Assembly: GCF_011751945.2 (NCBI RefSeq)
Contig: NZ_CP064951.1
Location: 620,001-684,000, forward strand
Origin: Actinomyces sp. zg-332
GTDB taxonomy: Bacteria; Actinomycetota; Actinomycetes; Actinomycetales; Actinomycetaceae
Direction: 5' to 3'
DNA: 64,000 nucleotides
Numbering within the stretch: position 1 is the stretch's first letter; each line of letters starts with the position of its first letter. Positions 56,696-64,000 of the stretch are shown one piece after another. Made by a program: the position numbers and the translations under genes. The notes below the pieces were generated by a model, which was not told the DNA's origin, made no database searches, and saw only the letters and a program-made list of their open reading frames with translations.

Positions 56696-56908
56696 ATGGT
56701 TATTCCTAAACTTAAAAGTATCTTAAATAGGGCATATAAAGTTAAAAAATAAATTTTAGCTTTGTCGCATATATTCAATATATTACCATTAATGGTTCGA
56801 AAACTTGCCATTTGAATATAACAATTAGTTTTAAAATATAAACACTGGTACACTGACACACGATACAAATGCAGTATCACTCTTTAATGCGGATCCTGAG
56901 GAAAAAAT

Positions 56909-57586
56909 ATGACTCATATACTTCTTATTGAGAGTGACGAAACATTGACTGAAATGTTCAGTGCGTTACTTGAATCCGTTGGATACACCACAACACTTTG
57001 TAACGATGGCGTTACAGCTATGTCTGTTTTTAATAGTACAAATCCAGACTTAGTCATTTTAGACGTTTCATTACCAGGGTTAAGTGGTTTGCAGATCTGT
57101 AAAAAGATCAGACTTATTAGTGACATTCCTATCATAATTGTCAGCGCTAAATGCAGTACTGATGATATTGTTACTGGACTTGAGGCAGGTGCTGATGACT
57201 ATGTTATCAAACCTTTCAAGACTAAAGAATTGCTCGCTCGAATAAAAACTCGTTTGCGTACTTCTGATACGGTTGAAGAATCAATTATGTATGTTGCTAA
57301 TATGGAAATTGATACGGTTGCTCATCAAGTTAAGAAACATGGTGAAATTATACAGCTAACTCCTCTAGAGTTTTTATTATTTTCTACACTTGCTTCTAAA
57401 CCAGGTAAAGTTTTTACTCGTGAAGAATTACTTGAGATTGTTTGGGGATATAAGCATGTTGCAGATACAAGGTTAGTTAATGTTCACGTTCAAAGATTAC
57501 GTTCAAAGATTGAAGATGACCCAGAAAATCCTAAGACTATTGTGACAATAAGAGGAATTGGGTATAGATGTGAGACTAGAAAATAA
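56909..57586 (+). CDS. mtrA: MtrA-type response regulator, orphan and with altered acidic pocket
   Basis: An OmpR-family regulator (225 aa) aligning without gaps to mycobacterial MtrA, which controls cell division and wall genes. Receiver: phospho-acceptor D52 (LVILDVSLPG), S79 and K101 (IKPF) are kept, but the acidic pair after beta-1, normally DD, reads E8-S9 (LLIESDE). The winged-helix DNA-binding end (LTPLEFLLFSTLA, ADTRLVNVHVQRLRSKIE, IRGIGYRCE) is very well conserved. The partner kinase gene mtrB and lpqB, which normally follow, are absent; a terminator and comFC follow. It may act independently of phosphorylation. GAGGAAAAAAT is the ribosome binding site. Confidence 0.93.
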   Translation: MTHILLIESDETLTEMFSALLESVGYTTTLCNDGVTAMSVFNSTNPDLVILDVSLPGLSGLQICKKIRLISDIPIIIVSAKCSTDDIVTGLEAGADDYVIKPFKTKELLARIKTRLRTSDTVEESIMYVANMEIDTVAHQVKKHGEIIQLTPLEFLLFSTLASKPGKVFTREELLEIVWGYKHVADTRLVNVHVQRLRSKIEDDPENPKTIVTIRGIGYRCETRK

Positions 57587-57603
57587 TGTGTATAGACATA
57601 TAT

Positions 57604-57636
57604 AAGGTTGCTTTTTAAAAAGCAACCTTTTGTTAT
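57604..57636 (+). terminator. Rho-independent terminator of mtrA
   Basis: Perfect 13-base inverted repeat AAGGTTGCTTTTT (57604-57616) / AAAAAGCAACCTT (57617-57629), then TTGTTATT. Its core GGTTGCTTT/AAAGCAACC is shared with the hpf terminator. Confidence 0.85.
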
Positions 57637-57807
57637 TTAAAGCTCTTTTATCATTAGGTTATAGTTTTATCGTTTCTAGAAAAATAGACGTATTCATCTT
57701 TATATAATTAATTACGGGAGAAGTAGTTAAGTTTTCCACAAAATTTATAATTCTTTAATTTATCTTATACTTTTAGAATTACTATGAATATATCTAAAGG
57801 AGGTGTA

Positions 57808-58652
57808 ATGCATTTTATAGGTAAAAAGATACATTTTGCTAGGGAAATGGCAAAAGATTTTAGTCATACACTTTTTCTGACCTCGTGTTGTATATGTTCT
57901 AAAGAAGGAAATGCTATTTGCTCGACTTGTATGAGTCAAATATACGAGTCAGATTTTTTATTACCTATTTGCCTGAACAAGAATATGGGTTTAAAGCTTA
58001 TAATCTAGCTCTTAGCAGTTATACCGATTTCTGGAGACAAATTATCCTTATTTTAAAACACAGCAAAATTTACAGTTATGATAATTTGATTCAAGTATTA
58101 GCAGAAGTTATATTCACTAATTTGTTAAAAATTGAAAATAAAAATATTTTATCATTTAGAAAAGGAAAAGTTATTTTAAGCTATATACCTTCAAGTTGGG
58201 GTAGACGTATTAAAGGTAGAAATAATAACTATTTTCTAGCTAAACAACTTTTACTTATGCTTAGAAAAGAAAGTGTTGATGTAGCTTTATCAAAGCTCAT
58301 TGAGTTCAAATTTTTTACCCTATCTCAATCTGGGAAATCAGATGCACAAAGAAAAGAAAATCGTGAAAACTCTATGATTGTTTTAGAAGAAAACTTTCCT
58401 TTTCATAATTTGAATATATCGACTGATAAAGATACCAAAGCTCACTTTCTAGAAAAAATGGTATTTGCAGAAGAAAAAAGAGAACCTAGTTTTTCTGTAC
58501 TGGAAGGCAAAACTTTTATTTTTATCGAAGATGTTATAACTACTGGAGCTACTACTAATGCTTTATTGAAAGAAATTGGTAAACATATAACTTGTAAAGA
58601 TACAGTTTTAATTGTAAGCATTGCTAATGTAAATATTCAGTCACAAATGTGA
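57808..58652 (+). CDS. comFC: ComFC-like phosphoribosyltransferase, encoded in two frames joined by a -1 shift
   Basis: The first frame (57808-58008) encodes a zinc-finger start, C27-x2-C30 ... C38-x2-C41; the second (open from before 57954 to 58652) encodes the phosphoribosyltransferase part with KHSKIYSYDN-like substrate region and the PRPP loop FIEDVITTGATT. Together they give a 281-residue ComFC, a DNA-uptake protein. The frames join at T-TTT-TTA (57954-57960), in exact -1 slippage register. ATG 57808 has a perfect AAAGGAGGTG. Options are programmed frameshifting, a T-tract deletion making a pseudogene, phase variation, or a sequencing error. mtrB-lpqB would normally precede it. Confidence 0.75.
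57954..57960 (+). other. Candidate -1 ribosomal frameshift heptamer in comFC
   Basis: TTTTTTA read in the zero frame as T TTT TTA (codons at 57955 and 57958), the canonical X XXY YYZ arrangement. A -1 slip moves into the frame that is open to 58652. The zero-frame stop is TAG 58006-58008. I see no strong downstream stem or close upstream Shine-Dalgarno that would stimulate slippage. Confidence 0.5.
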
Positions 58653-58762
58653 ATCATGGCACAGTGTTTTCACCTATGGCATAAATTATGGATAGTCTAT
58701 ATGAAAGATAGTATTATTGAAGTGTCAGTATATTTGCTGCACTTGTCCTTAAGGAGGTGGTA

Positions 58763-58840
58763 GTGAAAACGCTATCTTATCATTCTACTTATATTTTAGG
58801 AGGACAAAATGAAGGTTACTATTGTAGGTCGTCACAGTAA
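58763..58840 (+). CDS. Candidate 25-residue leader ORF overlapping the hpf start
   Basis: GTG 58763 is preceded at ideal spacing by AAGGAGGTGG (58751-58760), a perfect match to the 16S rRNA 3' end. The frame runs 25 codons (starting VKTLSYHS) and ends at TAA 58838-58840, 32 bases inside hpf in another frame. The peptide has no known domain. It may regulate hpf translation by coupling or occlusion; coding is not proven. Confidence 0.35.
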   Translation: MKTLSYHSTYILGGQNEGYYCRSSQ

Positions 58841-59450
58841 TATTGATAATAAATTACGTGAATATATCGAAGAAAAAGTATCAAAAGTTGAACAACTTTA
58901 TCCTAGAGCAGACTCTGTGAATGTTGAAGTAACTCATGAAAATAACCCGAGACGTGTAAATACTTCTGAAAAAGTTGAATTCACGGTATTAGGGAAAGGT
59001 CCAATTATTCGTGCTGAGGCAACTTCTTTTGATAAATATGCTGCTGTAGATATAGCTATCGGCAAGCTATTTGAACGTTTGCGCCGTATGCGTGATAAAG
59101 CTAAAGATCACCGCCGTTATGAAAGTGTATCTTTCAATATTCAGGGTATTGTTGATGAAATTAAAATACCGGAAAAAGAAAAAGCTGAGGAAAAAACTGT
59201 AAAAACACCAGCTGATTTGAAACCTGGTGAATATATTGAAGAACAAGTAGGGGATTCGCCAGTTACTATACGCCAAAAGGTATATGAAGCATCACAAATG
59301 ACAGTTGATGAGGCATTAGACCAGATGGAATTAGTCGGACATCCATTTTTCTTGTTTATTGATAAGGAAACTAAACAGCCATGTGCGGTTTACCATCGAC
59401 ATGGTTGGACTTATGGTGTAATTCGCTTAGATACAACTGTAGTAGAATAA
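58809..59450 (+). CDS. hpf: Long-form ribosome hibernation promoting factor
   Basis: HPF (213 aa) binds the 30S decoding region and dimerises ribosomes into inactive 100S particles. The N-terminal domain (KVTIVGRHSNIDNKLREYIEEK) is joined by an acidic/lysine-rich linker to the C-terminal dimerisation domain with MTVDEALDQMELVGHPFFLF and AVYHRHGWTYGVIRL; having both domains makes it the long form. Its own ribosome binding site is TTAGGAGGAC. The position between comFC and secA is standard for actinobacteria. A small upstream ORF overlaps its start. Confidence 0.95.
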   Translation: MKVTIVGRHSNIDNKLREYIEEKVSKVEQLYPRADSVNVEVTHENNPRRVNTSEKVEFTVLGKGPIIRAEATSFDKYAAVDIAIGKLFERLRRMRDKAKDHRRYESVSFNIQGIVDEIKIPEKEKAEEKTVKTPADLKPGEYIEEQVGDSPVTIRQKVYEASQMTVDEALDQMELVGHPFFLFIDKETKQPCAVYHRHGWTYGVIRLDTTVVE

Positions 59451-59462
59451 ATATTTGTAAAT

Positions 59463-59509
59463 AGGGTTGCTTTCCTAAAATGATTAGAAAGCAACCCTTA
59501 TTCGTTCTT
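59463..59509 (+). terminator. Rho-independent terminator of hpf
   Basis: Perfect 12-base stem AGGGTTGCTTTC (59463-59474) / GAAAGCAACCCT (59487-59498) with a 12-base loop, then TATTCGTTCTT. The T-run is interrupted but the stem is strong. Confidence 0.8.
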
Positions 59510-59576
59510 ATTAATAACATTTTTATTGTAGAATTAGTTAGATAATTTTATTTTTTACATATAGTAGGAGTTCTGC

Positions 59577-62330
59577 GTGTCAATAGTAGATAAAATTCTT
59601 CGTATTGGTGAAGGCCGTCAACTAAGAAGACTAGAAGCAATAGCTAAAAAGGTTGATGCAATAGAAGAAAAATTCGTAGCCATGACTGATGAAGAGCTTA
59701 AAGGACAAACACAGCTTTTCAAAGATCGTTTGGCAAATGGTGAAACTCTTGACGACTTACTAGTTGAGGCATTTGCGACTGTACGTGAAGCATCACGTAG
59801 AACCCTAGGCATGCGTCATTTCCCAGTGCAGATAATGGGTGGAGCAGCCCTACACTGGGGAAATATTGCTGAAATGAAAACTGGTGAAGGTAAAACACTT
59901 GTAGCTACTTTGCCTTCATACTTACGTGCATTAACTGGAAAAGGTGTTCACGTTGTCACAGTAAACGATTATTTGGCTTCTTACCAGTCAGAGCTTATGG
60001 GACGTGTCTACCGTTTCTTAGGTATGACAACAGGCTGTATTTTAAACTCAATGACTCCTAAAGAACGTAGAGAAGAATATAACTGTGACATTACTTACGG
60101 AACCAACAACGAATTTGGTTTTGATTATCTACGTGACAATATGGCAGAACTACCAGAAGAAATGGTACAAAGAGGTCATAATTATGTGATTGTGGACGAG
60201 GTTGACTCAATTCTTATTGACGAAGCTCGTACTCCACTGATTATTTCTGGTCCTTCTACTGAGGATGTAAATAAATGGTACGCGGAGTTTGCAACTATTG
60301 CTAATAAACTTACTGTTGAACAAGACTATGAAGTTGATGAGAAAAAGAAAACAGTGGGTATCCTTGAAAGTGGTATAGAAAAAGTAGAAGACTACTTAGG
60401 AATAGATAACTTATATGAAGCTGAAAATACTCCGCTAATTGGTTTCTTGAATAACGCTATTAAGGCTAAAGAAATTTTCAAACGAGACATTGACTATATT
60501 GTTTCTAAAGACAACGAAATTCTAATTGTTGATGAGCATACTGGACGTGTTCTTCCCGGACGCCGTTATAGTGAGGGTATGCATCAGGCAATTGAAGCTA
60601 AAGAAAAAGTTAAAATTAATTCTGAGAACCAAACTCTAGCTACAATCACTTTGCAAAACTACTTCAGATTGTATCCAGAGGGTTCACGAGCAGGTATGAC
60701 TGGTACTGCTGAAACTGAAGCAGCAGAATTCGCTTCAACCTACAAAATTGGTGTTATTCCTATTCCATCAAATAGACCGATGATTAGGAAAGACAATGAC
60801 GATGTTGTCTACGTTACTGAAATAAGGAAACTACGTGCCATCGTGCAAGATATTGTTGAGCGACATGAAAAAGGCCAGCCTGTTCTAGTTGGTACTACTT
60901 CTGTTGAAAAATCCGAATTACTTTCTTCACTACTGAAGGAAGTTAGGGTTCCTCACGAAGTTCTAAACGCTAAGCAACACGAACGTGAAGCTGGTGTTAT
61001 TGCTATGGCTGGACGCAAGGGTGCAGTAACCGTTGCTACTAATATGGCTGGTCGTGGTACTGACATTATGCTTGGTGGTAATGCTGAATTCATTGCTATT
61101 GCTAACATGAAAGCTAAAGGATATGACGTAAACGTTGATCCAGAAAGCTATGAAAAGGCTTGGCCAGAAGTGTTACAAGAAGCAAAGGAAGCAGTATCTG
61201 CTGAACATGATGAGGTAGTTAAACTGGGTGGTCTGTACGTGCTAGGTACTGAACGACACGAGTCTCGTCGTATAGATAACCAGTTGCGAGGTCGTTCCGG
61301 ACGTCAAGGTGACCCAGGTGAATCTCGTTTCTATCTTTCAATGGAAGATGACTTGATGCGTTTGTTTAATAACTCATTAGCACAACGTATCATGAATTCT
61401 TCAGGATTTGATCAAGATACACCTTTGGAATATAAGATTGTTACAAGAGGTATTGCTTCAGCGCAGCGACAAGTTGAATCACGTAACTTTGAGATTCGTA
61501 AGAACGTTTTGAAGTACGATGACATTATGACTGAACAGCGTGAAAAAGTTTATAGTCAGCGCCGTAGAGTTCTTGAAGGTGAAGATTTACGTGAACAGAT
61601 TGTATTTTTCGCTCAGTCTCTAATCTCTAATGTTGTTAATTTATACTGTTCAGCACCAAGTAAGTCTGATTGGGATTTAACATCTCTATGGTCAACTTTG
61701 CGTGAATTTTATCCTGTTTCAATCACTATTGAAGATTTCGTTGAAGAAACTGGCTCTGTTGAACTTATTACTCAAGCAATGCTTATAGAAGAATTGACAG
61801 AAGATATAAAGGTTGCTTACGAAAAAGCTGAACAAGATTTGTCTGAAAACGCTGTTGCTATTTCTCAGTTAGGTGAAGATCCAATGCGTCAGCTAGAGCG
61901 TAGAGTTTTGCTAGCAACTGTTGACCGTATGTGGCGTGAACATTTGTATGAGATGGATTATTTGAAAGAGGGTATAGGCCTTAGAGCTATGGCTCAGCGT
62001 GATCCATTAGTAGAATATGCTAATGAGGGTGCGCAAATGTTTGCTACCATGATGGAACGTATTCGTGAGGAAACCGTAACACATATATTTGGTTACTATG
62101 GTCACTTTACTCGTGTATATAATGAACTCGTAGAAAGTGGTGCAATTGAAAAGGTAGAAGAGCAGTCTGAATCTGTGATGGGTGATGTAGGTCAAGCAAA
62201 GACCACTGATAACTTGCAATATCATGCTCCTGATGAATCTGGTCAAGCTACTTCCTCGGATGATTCTAAGCCTAAAGAACAAGGTAATAGGCAAGAACGC
62301 CGTGCAGCTAAGAAAAAGAAGAAAAAGTAA
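59577..62330 (+). CDS. secA: SecA, preprotein translocase ATPase
   Basis: SecA (917 aa) powers protein export through SecYEG. Walker A is [17 protein letters not shown]-like motif [14 protein letters not shown], and motif VI region [17 protein letters not shown]. The helical scaffold and two-helix finger regions are complete. The C-terminus is a low-complexity acidic/Gln stretch ending in AAKKKKKK without the cysteine zinc (SEC-C) module, as in actinobacterial SecA1. GTG 59577 has TAGGAG upstream. The LPXTG protein and RibY lipoprotein are likely clients. Confidence 0.97.
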   Translation: MSIVDKILRIGEGRQLRRLEAIAKKVDAIEEKFVAMTDEELKGQTQLFKDRLANGETLDDLLVEAFATVREASRRTLGMRHFPVQIMGGAALHWGNIAEMKTGEGKTLVATLPSYLRALTGKGVHVVTVNDYLASYQSELMGRVYRFLGMTTGCILNSMTPKERREEYNCDITYGTNNEFGFDYLRDNMAELPEEMVQRGHNYVIVDEVDSILIDEARTPLIISGPSTEDVNKWYAEFATIANKLTVEQDYEVDEKKKTVGILESGIEKVEDYLGIDNLYEAENTPLIGFLNNAIKAKEIFKRDIDYIVSKDNEILIVDEHTGRVLPGRRYSEGMHQAIEAKEKVKINSENQTLATITLQNYFRLYPEGSRAGMTGTAETEAAEFASTYKIGVIPIPSNRPMIRKDNDDVVYVTEIRKLRAIVQDIVERHEKGQPVLVGTTSVEKSELLSSLLKEVRVPHEVLNAKQHEREAGVIAMAGRKGAVTVATNMAGRGTDIMLGGNAEFIAIANMKAKGYDVNVDPESYEKAWPEVLQEAKEAVSAEHDEVVKLGGLYVLGTERHESRRIDNQLRGRSGRQGDPGESRFYLSMEDDLMRLFNNSLAQRIMNSSGFDQDTPLEYKIVTRGIASAQRQVESRNFEIRKNVLKYDDIMTEQREKVYSQRRRVLEGEDLREQIVFFAQSLISNVVNLYCSAPSKSDWDLTSLWSTLREFYPVSITIEDFVEETGSVELITQAMLIEELTEDIKVAYEKAEQDLSENAVAISQLGEDPMRQLERRVLLATVDRMWREHLYEMDYLKEGIGLRAMAQRDPLVEYANEGAQMFATMMERIREETVTHIFGYYGHFTRVYNELVESGAIEKVEEQSESVMGDVGQAKTTDNLQYHAPDESGQATSSDDSKPKEQGNRQERRAAKKKKKK

Positions 62331-62343
62331 ATCTAACTTTTAG

Positions 62344-62386
62344 ATAAGAGGAAGTAGGGAAGTTCTCTGCTTCCTCTTATTTTTTA
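62344..62386 (+). terminator. Rho-independent terminator of secA
   Basis: Perfect 11-base stem ATAAGAGGAAG (62344-62354) / CTTCCTCTTAT (62370-62380), with inner GGGAA/TTCTC pairing, followed by TTTTT. Confidence 0.88.
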
Positions 62387-63044
62387 ACACAAATTAAGCT
62401 ACTATATACCGGATTAATATACTGATTTTATTGCTCTTATTAGTTGCATTTATAAAAATATTCATTAGCTATGATTATGGTAAGAATCACAAAAATATTT
62501 TGAACCTATACTAAGAATTTAAAAGCGCAAAAGTAAATCTAACAGGGTAGGAATTATAGCTATATTTACCTATGGATAAGTACAGTGAGTGAATATAAGT
62601 CGACAGTAAAAAGATAAGATAAGTTTTAAATATTGAATATAGCAAGCAATGTTAAAACAGGTAAAGTGGTAAAAGTAAAAATATAAAAACGCTAAAAATA
62701 TTTCTATAAGCAAAACTAAAAACTAAAACCAAAGTGTATAACCCTGTAATAAAACGCTAAATAGTGAAAATACCAATCGCTAACAAAACTAAACACTAAA
62801 TTAAGTATCACAAAACAAGGATATATTGAAACAAAAGCTAAGTGAAACAATAAAGAGCAGTCAAATACAAGTAATAGCAAAATATTGAAAGGTAAAAATA
62901 GTAGTAACAATAATACTAGATAAGCAAAACGCTAAAACAATACAACAAGCAACCTAGACAGTATCCTAAGGAAATAAATAAAATGAATTCTGATATTTTT
63001 CTTTATAACAAAAAACAAATAACATATAAATATTTTATAAAGTA
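62387..63044. other. 660-base non-coding region with strong A bias between secA and sodA
   Basis: No supported gene. From about 62630 to 62950 the plus strand is A-rich with few T, an asymmetry unusual for this genome's spacers. The word AAAACGCTAAA occurs three times (62686-62696, 62751-62761, 62926-62936). The minus-strand ORF at 62716-62910 is a low-complexity Leu/Phe artefact of this bias. It could be an untranslated transcript, a decayed gene or simple drift. Confidence 0.45.
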
Positions 63045-63076
63045 AAAGGGCCAAATACAGATGTAAATAGCCCTTT
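63045..63076 (-). terminator. Terminator downstream of sodA (minus strand)
   Basis: Stem AAAGGGC (63045-63051) / GCCCTTT (63070-63076), 31 bases past the sodA stop when read on the minus strand, followed there by TACTTTATAAAA. It is a short stem with a fair T-rich tail. Confidence 0.6.
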
Positions 63077-63107
63077 GGTAGTCTTTGTTAGTTTATTTAT
63101 TGATAAT

Positions 63108-63746
63108 CTACTTATTTTTGCAATCGCAACAGCACAATTTAACAGTATTTACTTTCTGAGCATTTAAGTAACGTTTGTTTACGTTTTCCCAATTGACAAT
63201 ATTCCAGAAAGCTTTTACATAGTTAGCTTTAACGTTTAAATAGTCTAAGTAGAAAGCGTGTTCCCACATATCAAGCATTAGTAGTGGAACTATGCCTGCT
63301 GGCATATTTGATTGTTGGTCAAATAGCTGGAAAATGTGCATACGCTTACCTAGAGAATCCCAACCTAGAATTGACCAGCCAGAACCTTGTATTCCCATAG
63401 CGTTGGCTTCAAAATGTGCTTGGAAAGCTCCAAATGAACCAAACTGTTCAACAATTGCTTCTTTGATTTCACCGTCTATTTTTCCGCCTTCTGGGCAAAG
63501 ATTAGTCCAGAAAATGCTGTGGTTAATGTGTCCACCTAAGTTGAAAGCAAGGTTCTTTTCCCACAAATTTACTGCTGATAAGTCATTATTAGCACGTGCT
63601 TCTTCTAGTTTTTGTACAGCTGCATTTGCTCCGTCAACGTAAGCTTGATGGTGTTTTGTATGGTGTAAAGTCATAATTTCTTTAGAAATGTGTGGTTCTA
63701 AAGCATCATAGTCGTATGGTAGTTCAGGCAAAACATATTGAGTCAT
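63108..63746 (-). CDS. sodA: Manganese/iron superoxide dismutase with cysteine-rich tail
   Basis: SodA (212 aa) converts superoxide to hydrogen peroxide and oxygen in the cytoplasm. Metal ligands are seen in [20 protein letters not shown] and [12 protein letters not shown] (Asp and His). Length and core are normal, but the C-terminus extends to [11 protein letters not shown], four cysteines in five residues (C205-C207, C209), which I do not know from ordinary family members. The metal (Mn or Fe) cannot be fixed by eye. AAGGAAT lies before the ATG on the minus strand. Presence suggests oxygen exposure. Confidence 0.95.
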   Translation of the reverse strand: MTQYVLPELPYDYDALEPHISKEIMTLHHTKHHQAYVDGANAAVQKLEEARANNDLSAVNLWEKNLAFNLGGHINHSIFWTNLCPEGGKIDGEIKEAIVEQFGSFGAFQAHFEANAMGIQGSGWSILGWDSLGKRMHIFQLFDQQSNMPAGIVPLLMLDMWEHAFYLDYLNVKANYVKAFWNIVNWENVNKRYLNAQKVNTVKLCCCDCKNK

Positions 63747-63917
63747 TTTTATTCCTTACAATCTGAATGTTTATTTTAATAAACAAATCTTTAAGTAAGA
63801 ATATTTCAAATCTGCTTAATACCATAAAATTTTGCACTCACTGAAAGTAAATGGTAGGGCAGATGTAAAATAATCTGGAACTTATATTGTAAATGCATTA
63901 TTCAAAGAATGCACCAT

Positions 63918-64000
63918 TTACGGATTGTTGTTGTGTTTTATTTGTTCTAAAATACTAGGATCTTTAATCTTTGTATCTTGAGCGAATAAAACAATCTTGG
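63918..64000 (-). CDS. 3' end of an unidentified gene (runs off the window)
   Basis: On the minus strand a frame is open from the window end to TAA at 63918-63920, giving 26 residues beginning KIVLFAQDTKIKD. The other two frames contain stops over the same stretch, so coding is plausible but the piece is too short to identify. An imperfect hairpin (63889-63921) overlaps its stop. It would be upstream of sodA in the same direction. Confidence 0.4.
   Translation of the reverse strand, partial: KIVLFAQDTKIKDPSILEQIKHNNNP

Noticed and set aside
56692-56880. Minus-strand ORF of 62 residues ahead of the MoxR operon
   Set aside because: No ribosome binding site, no recognisable sequence, and it occupies the divergent promoter region of mtrA.
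62716-62910. Minus-strand ORF of 64 residues
   Set aside because: Low-complexity Leu/Phe/Val/Ser product caused by A-richness of the plus strand; no start signal or family resemblance.

Overview
The window is a 64 kb stretch of a low-GC, AT-rich actinobacterial (Actinomycetota) chromosome using the standard code (TGA works as a stop). The phylum call rests on gene content and order: sufB-sufD-Rieske-sufC-sufS-sufU; pyrH-frr-cdsA-rlmN-DivIVA-dxr-rseP-ispG...proS; alaS-ruvX-mltG-aroE-type IV prepilin peptidase...efp-nusB; gmk-rpoZ-coaBC-priA-fmt-rsmB-rpe; and mtrA-comFC-hpf-secA. A GlnA2-type glutamine synthetase, a UvrD2-type helicase with an HRDC tail, a PriA without its ATPase motifs and an initiator tRNA with a C1:U72 mismatch fit the same phylum. 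The combination with superoxide dismutase and a sortase-anchored surface protein suggests a host-associated, Actinomycetales-like organism with a reduced genome; the exact genus cannot be read from the sequence.

Layout. 1-5.4 kb: Suf iron-sulfur cluster operon (sufB is cut by the window edge). 6.1-12.4 kb: glnA2, tRNA-fMet, murI-rph-rdgB, uvrD2. 12.6-20.5 kb: translation, envelope and isoprenoid block. 20.5-22.7 kb: LPXTG surface protein with a long Pro-Val repeat. 23-28.2 kb: proS-def, rarA, rpsD and two small membrane proteins. 28.2-35.3 kb: alaS to nusB, including a degenerate aroE. 35.3-43 kb: gmk to rpe. 43-45.3 kb: FMN riboswitch and a riboflavin-type ABC uptake pair (ribX, ribY). 45.6-51.5 kb: terC, uvrA, uvrC. 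51.5-56.7 kb, minus strand: five-gene MoxR/DUF58 membrane operon. 56.9-62.3 kb: mtrA, comFC, hpf, secA. 63.1-64 kb, minus strand: sodA and the 3' end of an unknown gene.

The recurring theme is reductive change inside conserved actinobacterial gene blocks. Genes usually found at these junctions in relatives are absent here: aroC/aroK/aroB before efp, carAB/pyrF/mihF before gmk, metK between coaBC and priA, riboflavin biosynthesis genes after rpe, and mtrB/lpqB after mtrA. What remains looks adapted: the AroE homologue has lost catalytic and NADP-binding residues, MtrA has lost an acidic-pocket Asp, and the rib locus holds an FMN-riboswitch-controlled transporter instead of biosynthesis genes. 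The absent genes could lie elsewhere in the genome.

The most notable signals are: (1) comFC split into two frames exactly at a canonical -1 slippery heptamer in the correct register; (2) the orphan MtrA with a degenerate phosphorylation pocket; (3) the riboswitch-transporter replacement of riboflavin synthesis; (4) a small ORF with a perfect Shine-Dalgarno overlapping the start of hpf; (5) a two-hairpin leader on rpsD. No phage, insertion sequence, CRISPR array or defence island was seen, and I found no clear wholly new multi-gene system.
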